Numbered from the stretch's first letter, positions 36,601 through 49,500 are shown. The stretch: 64,000 nucleotides of DNA from Bactrocera neohumeralis (GCF_024586455.1 NC_065919.1:23784839-23848838), one strand, 5' to 3'. Notes: generated by a model not told the origin, from the sequence alone. Numbers and translations: made by a program.

Positions 36601-36712
36601 ATATTAGTGTTTGATTAAAATTCATTGAGACGCCAATGGTTTCTAATTGATCATAAAAAATAACTTACGCAAATTGCTGTTGTTGCGGTTGTGGCAATGC
36701 TTGTTGAGACAT
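30669..36712 (-). CDS. GC1: Mitochondrial glutamate carrier (SLC25A22/GC1-like)
   Basis: Five coding exons on the minus strand (36669-36712, 31658-31792, 31093-31578, 30884-31024, 30669-30816) join in phase to 317 residues, close to SLC25A22 (323). Three carrier repeats are seen, each with the PX[DE]XX[KR] signature: PLDLVKTRL at about residue 36, PMELLKIQM at 134 and PLDVVKTRL at 241. GVNILLITPEKAIKLTANDYFR and the C-terminal FKGGLCRMIVIAPLFGIAQ are typical of glutamate/H+ symporters of the inner membrane. The first exon is short and Gln-rich (MSQQALPQPQQQQF) and is separated by a 4.9-kb intron. An acceptor (ctaattacag) lies one base before the ATG, so at least one noncoding exon lies further right. 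GC1 rather than GC2 is a guess. Confidence 0.85.
33335..33690 (+). repeat. GTTGTTGTTG-headed dispersed repeat
   Basis: Begins with gttgttgttgttttaacgg and continues with catctaacgggaggcccagg (33402), which is repeated with changes at 29194. The block is GC-richer than its surroundings. A 5' UTR-like role for the non-LTR fragment that follows at 33696 is possible, since the two abut. Confidence 0.55.
33696..33975 (+). mobile_element. N-terminal fragment of a non-LTR retrotransposon with a decayed 2A-like motif
   Basis: The frame from 33696 reads LLRILLTRAGIESNLDPEE. Its hydrophobic run followed by AGIESN-x-x-P resembles the 2A-like ends (NPGP) seen near the N-terminus of some retroelement ORFs. 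The bases at 33744-33755 (aacctggacccg) fit the NPGP codons with one C missing, so the frame slips just there. In another frame about 33810-33890 reads WSHLKTCSGLKTHREWTTSY, a Cys/His-rich phrase common in ORF1-like regions of these elements. The rest is lost. Confidence 0.6.
34498..35080 (+). repeat. Dispersed repeat family A, longest copy with tandem units
   Basis: Starts with tataccctggacagagtg and ends near gggtgcaaccgaagttaa. Between lie at least three related units of about 100-130 bases. Each contains a phrase like ctgaccgattaaaaacaagt followed by ttgtatggaaactttttt and, where kept, cacgaaatttggcat. Related copies: 26420-26965, 43024-43387, and fragments at 18315, 4873 and 63905 (the last two reversed). 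No coding frame. Confidence 0.7.
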
Positions 36713-39535
36713 TCTGTAATTAGATAAAAAAATCGAACTTTAGTATGACATGCTTTATGTACGTAAATACATATATATACATATATAAATATTACTCTTA
36801 TCAGTTGAGCCAATAATGCTTTTAACTGTCGAATTTCAAATAAATGGTTATATACCGAATACAAACTAAATAATATATTTATAGTTTCAGTGTTTATTTA
36901 CCCTAACTACAGTAATAGGACTTTTCTATAATATAGCATTTAATCGGATTCTTTAAAATACGAAACAAGTATTATTATCTTTGTCTTTATCAAGTATTAT
37001 GGGCTTTTATTTATTATTTACTAGTTCTATTTGTTAATGACTACACTATGCATAAATTCGATAAGACAAGTTGTGTGTGCATACATAGGTTGCCTTTTAT
37101 GTTTCGAGGTTAGAGAACAAACCCAATTCGAAATCGAAATCATCGAAAATTGAGATCTATACACTTTCACATGTGTTTGATTTAATTCTCAAAGCACTTT
37201 TGCCACTTTGATTGAGGTATCTCCGAAACATTCGATTTGAACGTCTCTTCAGGTGTCGAAAAAGGTTGACCTCTTAGTTTAATTATTTTTTGGAACGGGA
37301 ATAAAAAGAAGTCATTCGGTGCCAAGTCAAGATTGCTCATCAAATCGATGTTTTAAGTGCTAAAAATGCTATTGTTTCAGTCAATGTGTGAAGAGTGATC
37401 CGTCGTCGGTGATTGACTTTCCAGATTTCTTGCAAAACATCTGGCAAACAAATGGTTATATACCACTCAGAATTTACTGTTCTGCGTTGTTCTAGTGGTA
37501 TTTCATATAAATCCATGATTCATCATCTGTCACCTTGTCATAGACATGTTTCGACGCACCGTTATCGTATTTTTTAACATTTCTCTCGACCAATCGACAG
37601 GAGCCTTTTTTGAGTGAACAACAATTTGTGTGGAATATATTCAATAGTCCACCAATTCCTATACTTGTCTTAATCCCACGATAGGTTATATGATGATCTT
37701 ATGACCTCACGAAATTCGTCTTGGAGTGATCTACGACCTCGATAGAATTCACCATACCATCGATAAACATTGGTCATTGATGGAGCTCCATCGCCAAAAG
37801 GTGAATTAAGTTAATTGATGCACTGCTGCTACGTTAATGCATCTCGAAAGTTGTAAAAAAATATTCCGCGAAAATGATCGCGGTTTAATTTAATTTTTGG
37901 CCGAACTGAATATTTTAAGTAACTGTAAACAGCATAAAGTTGTCATTTGCCAGATTGTATTAGTAGGGTTGCCAAATCACGAAATATAAAAGGCAACCTA
38001 CGTATAAATTCAATGGATTCGTATCGGATATTTGTAGATATAATGGAAATCATAAATATTTTTTGTTTTTAATTTGACATGAATATTTGTCCTAGATGTT
38101 ATATGTGAGGTTGTGTAACTCAGCCAGTGTACGAATGAAGAACACTTAATTTTTATCAAAATTTATTAATGTTTCTGAAGGTACCAAATTATGATACCAT
38201 TACGTACTTGCTTTTAACTACCACGTTTATTAATATAACGACCATGCATATTTGGAGATAGACTTGCGGTGTCAAAGGTTTTATATATATAAAATATAAA
38301 ATCGTTTTGGTTAATTATATTTTTGCAGCTGATGCCAAAAACTGTCTACGTCCAAGAACTACTTGTTAAATTGTCTAATTTACAATTTATGGATACCATT
38401 GCACATAGCAAGAATATCATTACTTAAGTTGACATGAGGAACTTAACTTCAGAAGTAATCCATAGTTTCGTAAAGTTCTGTTTTATTTTTCCCTGTCATT
38501 CGTCTAAACATTTTTGTTAGCCCAATCGAATATTTAGCTTAAAACTTCGGACATGAATAGGTAGAAACTACTTTATCGAAGCTAGGTAGATCAATTACAC
38601 TAGTTTTTAAGCATATAATTTTACATTAAAAAGGTGTCAAAAATTATTGACGAATTTAATATTAAGAAATCACTAAATTCCTGCGTTTACGATGGATATA
38701 GCTTATATAGGTGAGCTATAGTAGTCAAAAGCTTTGGCTAGTTAAGCGCTTATATAAGTTACCGGTACCGTAGGTAATCTAAAGACATTGATTTTTCAAA
38801 CAAGGTACTATTTCCAAAAGTTGATTTTGAGCTAACTGCCCTGTTGGCTACTTACTTTACTGATATTTGTTGTTTACTTATGTATAAGAAGTGGGGGTAA
38901 TCAAAATACTTTGCGACACAAGTATGAGCTTTCCGCGTATAAATTAGTGCTAGGTGTCACTATTTTGTGTCGTAAATTTTGTATATTTATAACACTTCGT
39001 AGCTGAACATTAAATGCAAATTTCCGTAAAACTTATCACGAATCTTCACCCACAAACCAACTACCGCACGTATTGGATTCTGTGCAAAACTGTACAGATG
39101 TTTTTGACAAGTATATTATATACTTTTTTGACATTTTCTTATCAGACAAATTTTCTTATCGGTATGCCAAACGACAAAAGCTACCACCTATGAGGAAAGT
39201 TTCTTGTAGCTGAGAACAGTCAAGCAACTAAAAAGCTTGAAAAAATATACAATTCGATTTAACTAATGCGATTATTGAGATAAATTGATAGATATGCATT
39301 TAACTAATTGAGTGGAACTGATAATAAACTTCGATTTCATTATACTTACTTGAAATAATGAGACAGATGTGGCATTATTCTGTAATTCTACAATATCAAA
39401 GTGGCAATATTGTTTTACGTATATTTGTTTCTCCTATTCAGGAGACCTGAAAAATAAAATTCAGCTGTAGTTCTTCCAAATTTTTTTGAAAAATTGTTAA
39501 CAAAAGTGCATTTGACAAGAACCGCCTCCAGAAAT
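36713..39535. other. Spacer between the divergent glutamate carrier and Golgi genes
   Basis: Expected to hold the noncoding first exon(s) of the glutamate carrier and the promoters of both genes. About 37130-37930 is transposon debris. No additional gene is supported. Confidence 0.45.
37130..37930 (-). mobile_element. Decayed mariner-type transposase remnant
   Basis: On the minus strand about 37330-37140 reads in pieces LAPNDFFLFP followed by FSTPEETFKSNVSEIPQSKWQKCFEN, the C-terminal order of a mariner-type transposase with the third catalytic Asp. Further right are decayed core phrases. Stops and indels are frequent. No terminal repeats were found. Confidence 0.6.
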
Positions 39536-41655
39536 ATGACTGGCACAAGATTTGCTCGCACAGGACGTTGCCGGTTTTTTGTGTGCTTAGCTGTACTGAC
39601 TGCGATGCTTTGTATGGTGGCGATTTTTCACAGTTCTCAACAACAATTGGATGAGACACGCGAGCAACGCTTACGTTGCGAAAGGCAACAGGAACAACTA
39701 AATGAGCAACTTCAAAGTATGTGAAAGGAAGAAAATTTGTTTTTGTTACAAATGTCTAAATATATTATACTTGATTATAGATATGGTGGAACAAAAATAC
39801 AATCAACAAAAAACGTCGGAACAGGAGCGAAATGAACAAATGGAAGCTCGACATAATTTGGAACAGAAACTGAAAGAACTGACTATATTACGAACAAATG
39901 AACAAATGGATATACACTTACGCTATGATAAGTTACAACAGGCGCATAAGTTATTGAAAAGTGAACATAATGAGCTAGTTACCGAATGCCAGAAAAGCAA
40001 GAAAGAACTAATGGAAAATACCAATGCTTTGGAAAAGAAACTACAATCTTTGCGTTCAGAGGCGGATAAACAGAAAAATGTACTCAATGGGGAGATTACA
40101 TTGTGGAGAGTGAGTTGAAATCTTACACAGATATTTTTTAAAAATCTAATATTTCTACATAATCATATTTGAATATTGTAGGAAAAGTATAATTCTATTG
40201 TTGTCGAAAAAGAACGACTTGAGGTTTTGCTGGGCGCGTCTGGCAAAAATTCAGAGTTACAAAGCAAAGTTATAAACTTGGAACACATAATCGCCCAATA
40301 TGAGCAGCATTGTGACTATAAACCTGAGACCAAAAGTAACAACGAAAAACCTTTGAATCCTCCAAATACATTACGAAATACAAGCCCGCGAACGCGCATT
40401 GAGAAGTCCTTTAATGAACAAGTGCCAGTGAGTGCCGGCTTATATCACATCGATATTAAACTAACTAACAAAACGGAAGAAGTTGTTTCGACAAATACGA
40501 ATCAAACTATTTCGCCCACTAACAAAACTATAGCTTCAAATTCTAACGCACCTAATGTTGAGCATAAAGAGAATGATAATGAAAATGTAATTTTAAAAGC
40601 TGGTAGCGATATTGTTGCTGGTGGTGTTGGGTTAGACGGGGTTGGCGGCTTTTTGCCTTATCTTTCACGTAGTAACCGCAGCTTAATACTAAATTCTGTT
40701 GAAAATTTTCAGATTTTACCTAAACCAATCGAAAAAGTTGCAGATGGGGCTGAGAGTGATGGCAAAGTATTGAATCAACTACGACAGCCACCGGCGAACC
40801 AATCAGATGCATCGGCTAACAACAAATTAATTTTACCATTAAGTGCACCTCGAAAGGCAGCAACTACTGAAGCGTCAAAATCCGAACAACATGTACTCGA
40901 AGTAAATGGTCCAATTAAAGAGATAAACAATACATCTACTACTAGTAGCGCCTTTCCACCGCTACCAATGCCACCAAACCCACGTAAATTACCAGAGAAT
41001 GTAGCGCCTATACCGGCCAATTTCGAGGAACTTTTGAAGGAAGACAATGCTAACCTGAAGGCTGATCTTGCGAAAGAGGCAGATGTAAATGCGGCAGAAG
41101 AAGTGCAAAAGCACGGAAATGATGGTGCAAAAAATAATAGATATGCAAATGCAATTAATGAAATGGAACCGAAGGCCTCAAATAAAGAAAAGGTTATTGC
41201 GGCCGCGAATGCAGGCAACGAGGATTCCGGTGCACATGAAATCAAAGATAATGAGTTCATAAACGATCAAAATTTTAATTTGCCAGCCAACGAAGAGAAT
41301 AACTTCTTTGATGGTGGTGTTAAAAATGAACAGGCTGGCAACGTTGAGGAGAAGCCCAAAGGCGATGACAATGATGATGACGAGGGGCTTGTGGGCGCGG
41401 TAGATGCAGGAGATATAGCGGTTAAAAATCACAACTTGTTGGATACCAATAATTTAAACAATGAGGTTGCAGGCGATCAAGGAAAGGAATTTCCCGATGA
41501 GTTACGATTGGAAGAAAACAATGAAGAAGATGAAGATGGTAATTAACTCAATAAAATATAAAATTTTTACAGACTTTTAAACATTTGCATTTACAGAAGA
41601 TGATTATTCTAATCCGGGAGCGCGACAGCAAGGCGAACAAGCAATTAGAAATTAG
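39536..41655 (+). CDS. Golgi type II membrane coiled-coil protein (GOLM1/GOLM2/GOLIM4-like)
   Basis: Four exons (39536-39716, 39781-40109, 40182-41538, 41597-41655) join in phase to 641 residues. I use the ATG at 39536, followed by a basic cytosolic stub (TGTRFARTGRCR) and one signal-anchor helix (FFVCLAVLTAMLCMVAIF). Then comes a long coiled coil (about residues 35-195, rich in Gln/Glu/Lys heptads). The rest is a low-complexity acidic lumenal region (many Glu/Asp/Asn, ending EDEDEDDYSNPGARQQ...). This layout is that of Golgi integral membrane proteins GOLM1/GP73, CASC4/GOLM2 and GOLIM4, which cycle through the cis-Golgi and affect cargo sorting. The ortholog symbol is not certain. The phase excludes the nearby GTGAAA donor at 39721; GTATGT at 39717 fits. 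AATAAA is at 41676. Confidence 0.82.
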
Positions 41656-43985
41656 ACAAGAAAAACGAATAGTTTAATAAATAAGTATTTATAATAAGCG
41701 GCATTTGCACTGTGCACATTAACATTCGAATAGCAAAAAAACACAATCCAAACGAATAGCACACATCTCATTAAGCGCACATTAACACACATACACACCA
41801 GCCCCAGTTGAAATGCAAGGAAATGCAGCTATTTAAATAGTATACCTTATCAGGAACCTTCAAAATACCCAGTAAAGATATTGCATTATAAAATAAGAAA
41901 AATTTCGAAAATCCGTCAAATACTAAAGTGAATTTAGTATCTACTAACTATATATTTAATATGTATATGTAGACCTTAGTAGGTCTTTAAATTTAAGTCA
42001 CAGTTCCATAACTGATCTGTTTTCACGGTTTTCTGTGATAGTATTAAAAGGGTTCTATAATATTTGAGTCTGTTCTCACCTATGGTGCTCCCAGCGTACG
42101 TTTCGCTTCCTATAAAATAAACTTGCCTGCTTGTATACATGCGCATAACACTTAACATATTTATGCCCTCATATCGTCAAAATTATATCGCATTCTGCTC
42201 ACTGTTGCAATATAACATATAACACTGTATGTATATACATATATATGTATGCATATTATTGGCAGCTAAAATTAGCGCATTTTACGAACAAATATCTATT
42301 GTAAACACTTGTTTAGTTGAATTAAATGTTAAATGTAAGATACAAATATACTTCAGTGTTAGGTTTGTAATTTTGTTTGAACTTTTTAAAATTGTCAAGT
42401 TTATTAAGACAAATTCTTGCTAATTATAGCGGTAATTTATCGATTTTATTTTTTCTTAGTATCTTCTAACATTTAAAACCAGCAGTAGTAACAGATACTG
42501 ATATCATTTAGCGTTTAAGAGAAAGTACTTTTTTGTAATTATTATTGTATGATCTTCATTTTAAATGTTAAATTAAATATGCTAAGTAAATTTCTTTTTA
42601 CTCCCCTATATTTGTTGTTTTCTTTGTACTATAAATAGTTACATATGTTTGGTCATCTTGAAATTAGTTCATATTTTGTGCAACGACCCATAGATAAAAC
42701 AGTGCTCCTTTGTACTACTGGAATTATAGATATTGCTTGCTTACGTTTGATCTGCTGGAACACGACCCATAACAATCAGAACTCGGAGTTATACCCAGCT
42801 TGAAAAAGTTAAGTCGTCAGCGGTCTCTAAATCTTTTACACCATTAACAACAACACCTATTATATGCTGAACAAGGTAAATTTGTCTCGAATCTCCTTGA
42901 AAGAAACGTCGAACAATTTATAAAATATTCATTCCTTCGACAGTCGGTTTTACGTTACCGGAACGAACAGACTCAGCATTTAAATTATTTCATCGGTGTT
43001 TTCCCTATAAACTGTATACTATATAGAAGTGAACAACTGACGAGGTGAGCAGATTTAGACATCTCCATCTATCTGTGTATACGGGAACTAATGTTTTAGT
43101 CGATATCGGAACGCTATAGTATAAAGCTGCCTCGCAAACTGTATCAACGAATTCCAGTGCATGTATGAAAAACTTTTTATTACGAGATATATTCACGAAA
43201 TTTAGCAATTATTAGTGTCCAAGGCAATAGTACAATCTCCGAAGCAATAGTTCAGATCAGACTTCTTCTTTATTGGCTTACGCGGTTATAGTCAATCGGC
43301 CTACTATATCATACAGTTGTCTTACAAACACCCATGGAAGATATTATAGCTTAGGTGCACCCGAAGTTAACGTTTTTTCTCGTTAATTTAACATTCGAAG
43401 CTTTTCTTTAGGATCTTCTAAAGACTTTCGGAAAATTTCACTTATATAAAGTAATAACAACAACAGATTTAAAGTAATGTAAATACATACATAGGTATAT
43501 TTAACTTTCCTTATTTAATTTTTAAACAAAATCAACACTCCAATATGATTAAAAGGTAACAGAGATTTATGTCAAAAAGCATAACACATATCATCCGATT
43601 ATATCAAGTAGAAGTTTAATATAAATTTCTAACAGTCTTGATATATATTCAGATAAAAAGCGTTGTGCAAAAAGCAACATGTCCGCAAATCCTCTACATA
43701 CTGCGTTGTCACATTCAGGTACAAATTTAAATGCAAGGAAATTTTTGTAATTGCCCTTGAACAGTGTTGGACAGTCTCAAAGCTTTGCGGAAAGCGGGTG
43801 TCGTTAATCTACTTATTTCATAACTGTATGGATCATTAAAAAAGAAACTAAAATCATATTTTTTAAATGCTGGCACACTCAATCAACCGCACTCATACCA
43901 CGCATTGACGCCATTAAACGTTTTTGTATAGGAAGTTAGCGCCGGCATTTGGAAATATAATTTTCTCTACGCTAGTTTATAATAA
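41656..43985. other. Spacer between the convergent Golgi-protein and bor genes
   Basis: Contains AATAAA at 41676, AT-rich 3' sequence, an ACATATGT cluster at 42224-42252, a piece of a GTTGTTG-family repeat near 42930-42985 (cagtcggttttacgttaccg), and the family A copy at 43024-43387. No gene is supported. Confidence 0.5.
43024..43387 (+). repeat. Dispersed repeat family A copy with nested non-LTR tail
   Basis: Opens with gtgagcagatttagacatct and ends ttaggtgcacccgaagttaa, as at 34498-35080. Bases 43262-43293 (cttcttctttattggcttac...) match, with a gap, the 3' end of the RTE-like element seen at 6157 and 14868, so a very short 3' stub of that element appears nested here. Confidence 0.6.
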
Positions 43986-46335
43986 TTATGAGCTCTTTCC
44001 ACCGGTAATAGATTTGTGATCACTGCGCTCTTGCTCGGACAACCAAGCCATCTGTTGAGAAAGAGTAAATATTTCAGTAAATCCAAATGTGTAAAGACAA
44101 AAAGAGTAAACAACCTTTTGTTTGTGTTGATGGGCAGCAGCATGGCAACGATCCAAAACCATTTTCTCGGTCAAAATGCCGTCTTCGGAAGCATAAACCG
44201 CTGCTTGCCAAGAGACTCCCAACTTTGAAATTTCACGGCCGGACATGCCTTCACAGATTTTCGCCATCTCCGTACAAGTAGCACCATAATCAAATTGATC
44301 CAGTTTGAAGCGCCTGTTACGAGTGGAAACATTTATTTATGTTGTTCATATACTATGACCTATTATTAACGACTTACTTGTGTCCTTCAGAAGCCGGCTG
44401 CAATACATATTTGTCGAAATACAGTCGTAACAAGCGTTCACGCTCCTCTAAGCCAGGCAGTGAAAATTCGACCATCTCATCGAGACGATCATTTATGGCA
44501 TAATCGAATTGTTCGGGTGTATTAGAAGCTAACACCAACATAAACTTGGAGTTTTGCTCAGATGTGCGGTAAAGGAATGCATTTAAAGCAGCGCGCAAAT
44601 CTTCGGATATGTGTTCCGATGAACGTTTGCGTAAGAATGCATCAGCTTCGTCCACAAAGAGTAGTAAGCCGCGACGACTAGCTTGTGACCAGTCAAAAAC
44701 TTTATGGATGGCAGTGACACCCTCTTTACCCATAGGCGCTACATCACCACCAGTCATGATGGCATAATCCATACCCGAATGGGCGGCTAAACGTTTGGCA
44801 AACATTGTCTTACCGGTACCGGGTGGACCGTGCATCAATACGTTACGATACATTCCCTTATTGACGCGCGTATTTTTCGTTGCAATAGCAATGTCACGAA
44901 GGCGTTCCTCCAGCTTGGGATTCAAAATAACACCCTTTAAAGCGTCAGCTGGTTTAGAACGCAGCTTTTGCACATACTTGATTGGATGTTGTATGGCATC
45001 AAGAAATGCAAAACGCGACGTCTCACCAACCAATGTTGGTTTGCCTATGCGCGCTTCTACGTAACGGGATGTCACACCAGTTGCTCCTTTTGCAGCGTAA
45101 ACACCCAATGCAAGCAGTGATAAACCACCAGCTGCAGTCAATACCTTGTCCCAGTCTGTGAGCATAGCTTCAACTCCAGCGCCAACAACTGTTCCAGCAG
45201 TGCTAAAAATTAGTTTACAAATTGTTTATTATTATTATTTTAAAATTAATTATTAAAATTATTTTATAATTAAAAATAATTACCGTATGCCTTCCAACAC
45301 AGTTGTTCGATGCTCTTGGGCTTTCAGACGTATTTGTTCCAAGTTTATGTCGCGGTTTTCACGATCCACTTTAGCCTTAACACGCATTTCATGTTCCAGC
45401 AATTTAAGTCGATTTTTTTCTTTCATCTCAATTTCATGTTCAATGGTCTGGCGTCGCATGGCTTCTTGACGGGCCACACTTTCCTCTTGCCTGTTAGTAA
45501 TAAACATAAATAAAACTAACACTGAATATAACTGAAGTAATATTTACTCACTTTCTTAGGTTTTCCTCTTGGACTCGCTGTTGTTGACCCAATTGGTCTT
45601 CATAACGTTTTCTTGACAACTGATCCTGATATTGAGCCCGCAACTGCTGTTGTTTTGTTTCTTCCTGCAAGCATATAAATAGTTGAGTATATAAAAAACT
45701 ATCTTTTGGTAATCAAATTTGTTCCTAATAGTCCCAAAAATTTGTTAGTAATTAATTAATATATAAAAAAATATCTTACAAGTAACGTTTTTCGTCTCTC
45801 CTCATGGTCAATTCGTTTTTGCTCAACTTTTGCTTGCTCAATGTGAGCTTCGTACTCTTTGACCTTTAACTGGTATTCTTGCTGCCTTGTCGATTCCTGC
45901 ATCTTGGAAAGTTCCAAAGCTTCGCGGGCATGTTCTATGCAAATAATGAAAGTTTATTATTAAATTTCAAATTCATAAAATTATTATTATAAACAAATTA
46001 TTTACATGCATAGTATATACATATATTTATTACATATGTATATATATTTATGACGAAATTATAGCGCTTTTGGTTATGCAACCGGCGAACGAACATCTTT
46101 TCGCTGAATGCATGGTTAGTTACTTACTTGAACGTTCCAATTGCCGTGCTGCTTCCGCAGCTCGTTCCAAAGCTGAGGAATCAAAACGATAAGCCTCCAT
46201 GGCCTTTCGCTCTGCATTACTGAGCTGGGCATCACCGCTACGACTCCCCGCAGTTTTACCTTCTGGGTCCGCTCCATCCACACTTAATTGTTCTTGAGGT
46301 TGTTGAGTTCTGTTCCTTCCGAGTAACCAGGACAT
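43986..46335 (-). CDS. bor: ATAD3-family AAA+ ATPase (belphegor)
   Basis: Seven exons on the minus strand (46128-46335, 45780-45934, 45552-45664, 45284-45490, 44378-45202, 44115-44313, 43986-44051) join in phase to 590 residues, near human ATAD3A (586). The ATG at 46335 gives the family start MSWLLGRN. Residues about 50-225 form a charged coiled coil. A membrane segment follows (GGLSLLALGVYAAKGATG), then the AAA+ core with Walker A GPPGTGKT at 353-360, Walker B LLLFVDEAD around 408-415, sensor 1 LVLASN, and an Arg-finger region (NDRLDE). ATAD3 is an inner mitochondrial membrane ATPase that organises nucleoids and contact sites. It is head-to-head with asun, 552 bases between starts. The last intron (44052-44114) is 63 bases, in frame and stop-free; family homology (HQHKQK-MAWL) supports removing it. 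Confidence 0.95.
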
Positions 46336-46887
46336 TTTCAAAAATTATGATATTTTCACTTTAATACAACTGAAAGAAATGGTGGTAGAATAAAATACTC
46401 ATTCACTGTGTGTAATCTTCCGTAGAGCAATTTATAAAAACGTGATGATTGCGGCGAATTCTTCTTCATACACGTTTGACTTCGCCAAGAAATGATCAGC
46501 TGATATAATCAATTAAATAAAAAAGTTTCTTAGGGATGGAATATTAATGTAAAAATTATACTGAATTTCTAAAAAAATTAAGCAGCTATATATACAGGAC
46601 AGTTCTGATTTTTTTAGATTTTATTGTGAAAATTGCAATTTCACTAATTGAGATTCAAATAAGAATTATCACAATGTAAAGGGGAACTGCAGAAAAAAAC
46701 GCTGAACGATAAATTTTACGACTTTTATTTAACAATCAAGTGATCGAAATCGAAAACGAATTGTCGATGTGAATTTGTTGTATTGTAAATAAAATAAAAG
46801 ACCTGTGGAAAGCTATTGCTGTGAAATGACAGAAGTCTAGTTTATTATTAATTGATTTTATAAGTGTGATTAGTTTTACTTTGAAAG
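46336..46887. promoter_or_regulatory. Shared divergent promoter region of bor and asun
   Basis: 552 bases separate the two ATG codons. No other frame is supported. No TATA box stands out. The two genes carry consecutive CG numbers in Drosophila (CG6815, CG6814, from memory), which suggests an old neighbourhood. Confidence 0.6.
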
Positions 46888-49500
46888 ATGTCGGCTTACG
46901 ATCTTAACCAGAAAACAATCTTCGTACTAGATCATACCCAATATTTTGGGATATCAAGCGAGGATTACATTCCCGTAGAATTACTCAAAGGCAAACCGAA
47001 TGTCCCCGAAGGATCAAATGAGGCATCTAACTCATTTGGAGAGGATGTTCGATTTAGCAAAAGCTTATGGACTTGCTCAGTGGAGTCTTCTATAGAATAC
47101 TGTCGTATAGTATGGGACCTATTCCCACGGGGTAAATTAGTTCGTTTCATTGTCAGTGACACAGCGGCACACATTGTCAACACTTGGAATCTGGCTACAC
47201 AAAATATGTCTCATGTTTTAAATGCCATGGCACTAGTTGGCATTCCACCAGAAGATGGAGCGATGTCGTCAGAATTTTCGGTGATACATGGTTTACGTGC
47301 TGCTATAGAAGCATTAACGGAGCCAACGGAAGCACAGCTTGCACGTCTACAAGAACGCGAAAGAGGTGGAAGTCCAAATGTGGTGGCAAATAAGGGGCGT
47401 GTTATATGCATTACTTCCGCACGCGATAACACTAGTATGTTAAGTCTGGAAAATATATTCCGTAACGTCGTGGAAAAGCAAAATGAATTAGCTGCTAAAC
47501 AACGCAAAATACTCCACATTGACCTCAGTCATTTCGTAATTATAAATGTTGTACCTCAGGGTCTTGACTCACTCGTGACAAACCGCGCCAAGATGGAATT
47601 TGCGCCAGGTGTATTTACTGAAATTCACACTACTAGTGCACCTAATATTTCAAATAAATTAACACATCTCATTATGAGCCATTATGACTTAGCAAGCACT
47701 ACAGTAACTGGAATACCCATGAAGGTATGAATATATAATATGTATATATATATATATGAGTTATTATTAATATGTTTTCATCCGCAGGAAGAACAAAACG
47801 CCAATTCTAGCGCAAATTATGATGTAGAGATTTTACATGCTCGAAATGCCCATACTTCTATATGTGGCAGTGAAGCCCTATTACCAACAAGCCGTAAAGA
47901 AGGGGCTGAATATGAAACCGTTACTTTGAAGTGGTGCACACCTAGAGGTTGTGGCTCTTCCGATATGCAACCATGTTTAGCTCAACATCGTGTAACTCCG
48001 GTTGATGTCACATCACGACCAAGCGCTTGTCTCATTACATTCTTATTAAATGGTCGTTCAGTATTACTTGAAATGCCAAGGTATATTGTATACTTTTTCA
48101 ATTATTGGGAATATCGTTTGAATTACATTGTTATAGAAAAACTGGTGGAAAAACTACTAGTCATTTACTCTCGGCACGAGGTGGCGAAATCTTCATACAT
48201 GCTTTACAAATCACACGTTCCTGTCTTGAAGACCTACCGTCAATATCAGAAGGACCAGGTGGACGTGTAACCGATTATCGTATATCTGATTTTGCATCTT
48301 TTATTAAAGCTCATCGCTTTGTACCACTCAAAGTGAAGCCGAAGACTGAGGAAAACCTGAGCAAAGCTCGCGACCGACTTCAGCGACGCTCACGCTATTT
48401 TCCACTGACACTTAACTCAAGTTTGATATTTAATCTACAGCGAAACCTTAACTGGGTGCCATTTTTTTTACGCAAAATTAGCAAAGAAGATATGGATAAA
48501 GCAGATGAGGCGCAATGTCAGCAATATATTTTCGAGCTTTACACTGCTGCATCACGAGGGGAACCTCTACCATTCCCAAATATGGGTGTTGGACGGTTAG
48601 TTTTTAATTAACAAAAATAGAAATATCGAATTAAAAAAAAATATTTTTCAGGCTAAAAGGATCAAAAAAGGGTGATCAGTACAAGTTGTTATGTGCCGAA
48701 TTAGAACTGTTGATACGTGCCTATGCAACAACCCCACATCACAAAGTCATTTTAGAGAGCGTGCAAAATGTGCGCGCTGCCTGCGGAGATGCTACAGTTA
48801 AAACAGAAAATGACGGAAGCCGTAAGTAAATCGTATTTTATTATCGAACGTAAATAAAAAATATCTAATTGCTACAACACTCTTTTGCTAAACTAGTGTA
48901 TTTTACATTTGAAAAATGTTGCAAAAATGTAATTATAACTATAATAGCACTGTTAAGGATACGAGTTCTGTTAGATATTGTAGTAGGATATCTTTTTAAG
49001 AATGGATTGCTTTCAGTACCGTAGTAAATAAATGAGATAATAATTATTTAGATTAATGAACAGTAGGTTATCACACTAATGTAATTAATATAATTTGTAT
49101 TGAAGGTGACTCAACTACTAAAGCTGTAATGCGTGATTCCCCCATGTCGCCTCCGCATTCAATGGACAGCAGCAGTAGTAGCATCGGAGTGCATAAAGCC
49201 CACAAACGTGCTCTCAGTGGCGGACAACGGTATGAGATGTTAGGAATGAATTACTATTATTTTCTATTTCACTTTTGGCTTTACAGATCCCTTTTGGACA
49301 TTGTCACTAGCACCGAACGTAGTCAGTCTGCGAAACGAGTTGATTTTTCAGGTCGTCTTTGTACACCCGCCGGACAAGTGGCGAAATTATACCCAGACTT
49401 TGGAAATAAAGAGAAGGATGCTAGCTCTACAACTTCCACCACAACTGCCGTTAAGGACGAAAACTTAGTCATTAAATCAGAATTGGGTTCTCGAAATTAA
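46888..49500 (+). CDS. asun: Asunder / Integrator subunit 13
   Basis: Six exons (46888-47724, 47788-48080, 48137-48595, 48652-48821, 49106-49229, 49287-49500) join in phase to 698 residues, near Drosophila Asunder (about 690). The N-terminus is the family's VWA-like part (KTIFVLDHTQYFGISSEDYIP). The middle has VTLKWCTPRGCGSSDMQPCLAQHRVTP and KTGGKTTSHLLSARGGEIFIHAL. The C-terminal part has GRVTDYRISDF, RALSGGQR and the Lys/Arg-rich KRVDFSGRLCTPAGQVAKLYP. Asunder is needed for perinuclear dynein and spermatogenesis in flies and is INTS13 of the Integrator RNA 3'-end processing complex. The ATG at 46888 follows gaaag. Intron 5 (49230-49286) is 57 bases, in frame and without a stop. AATAAA at 49522 is 22 bases past the stop. 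Confidence 0.95.

Larger units (their letters stand above)
31793..36668. other. 4.9-kb first coding intron of the glutamate carrier gene
   Basis: Holds several mobile or repeat pieces annotated separately (33335-33690, 33696-33975, 34498-35080) and many ACATATGT words (32471-32492, 33016-33050, 35183-35250). Nothing else in it is supported as a gene. Confidence 0.6.

Noticed and set aside
25578..36712. Functional pairing of SLC35F6 (an ANT2-binding protein in man) with the neighbouring mitochondrial carrier gene
   Set aside because: Neighbourhood in a fly genome is weak evidence, the genes are convergent and 2.8 kb apart, and the carrier is a glutamate carrier, not ANT.
37241..37330. Idea that the remnant near 37 kb is a host gene of SETMAR type
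   Set aside because: Only decayed transposase wording is present, with stops, and there is no methyltransferase-like part or intact frame.
44795..45064. Plus-strand frame opposite bor
   Set aside because: It is a shadow of the AAA+ exon, with no start context or family match.
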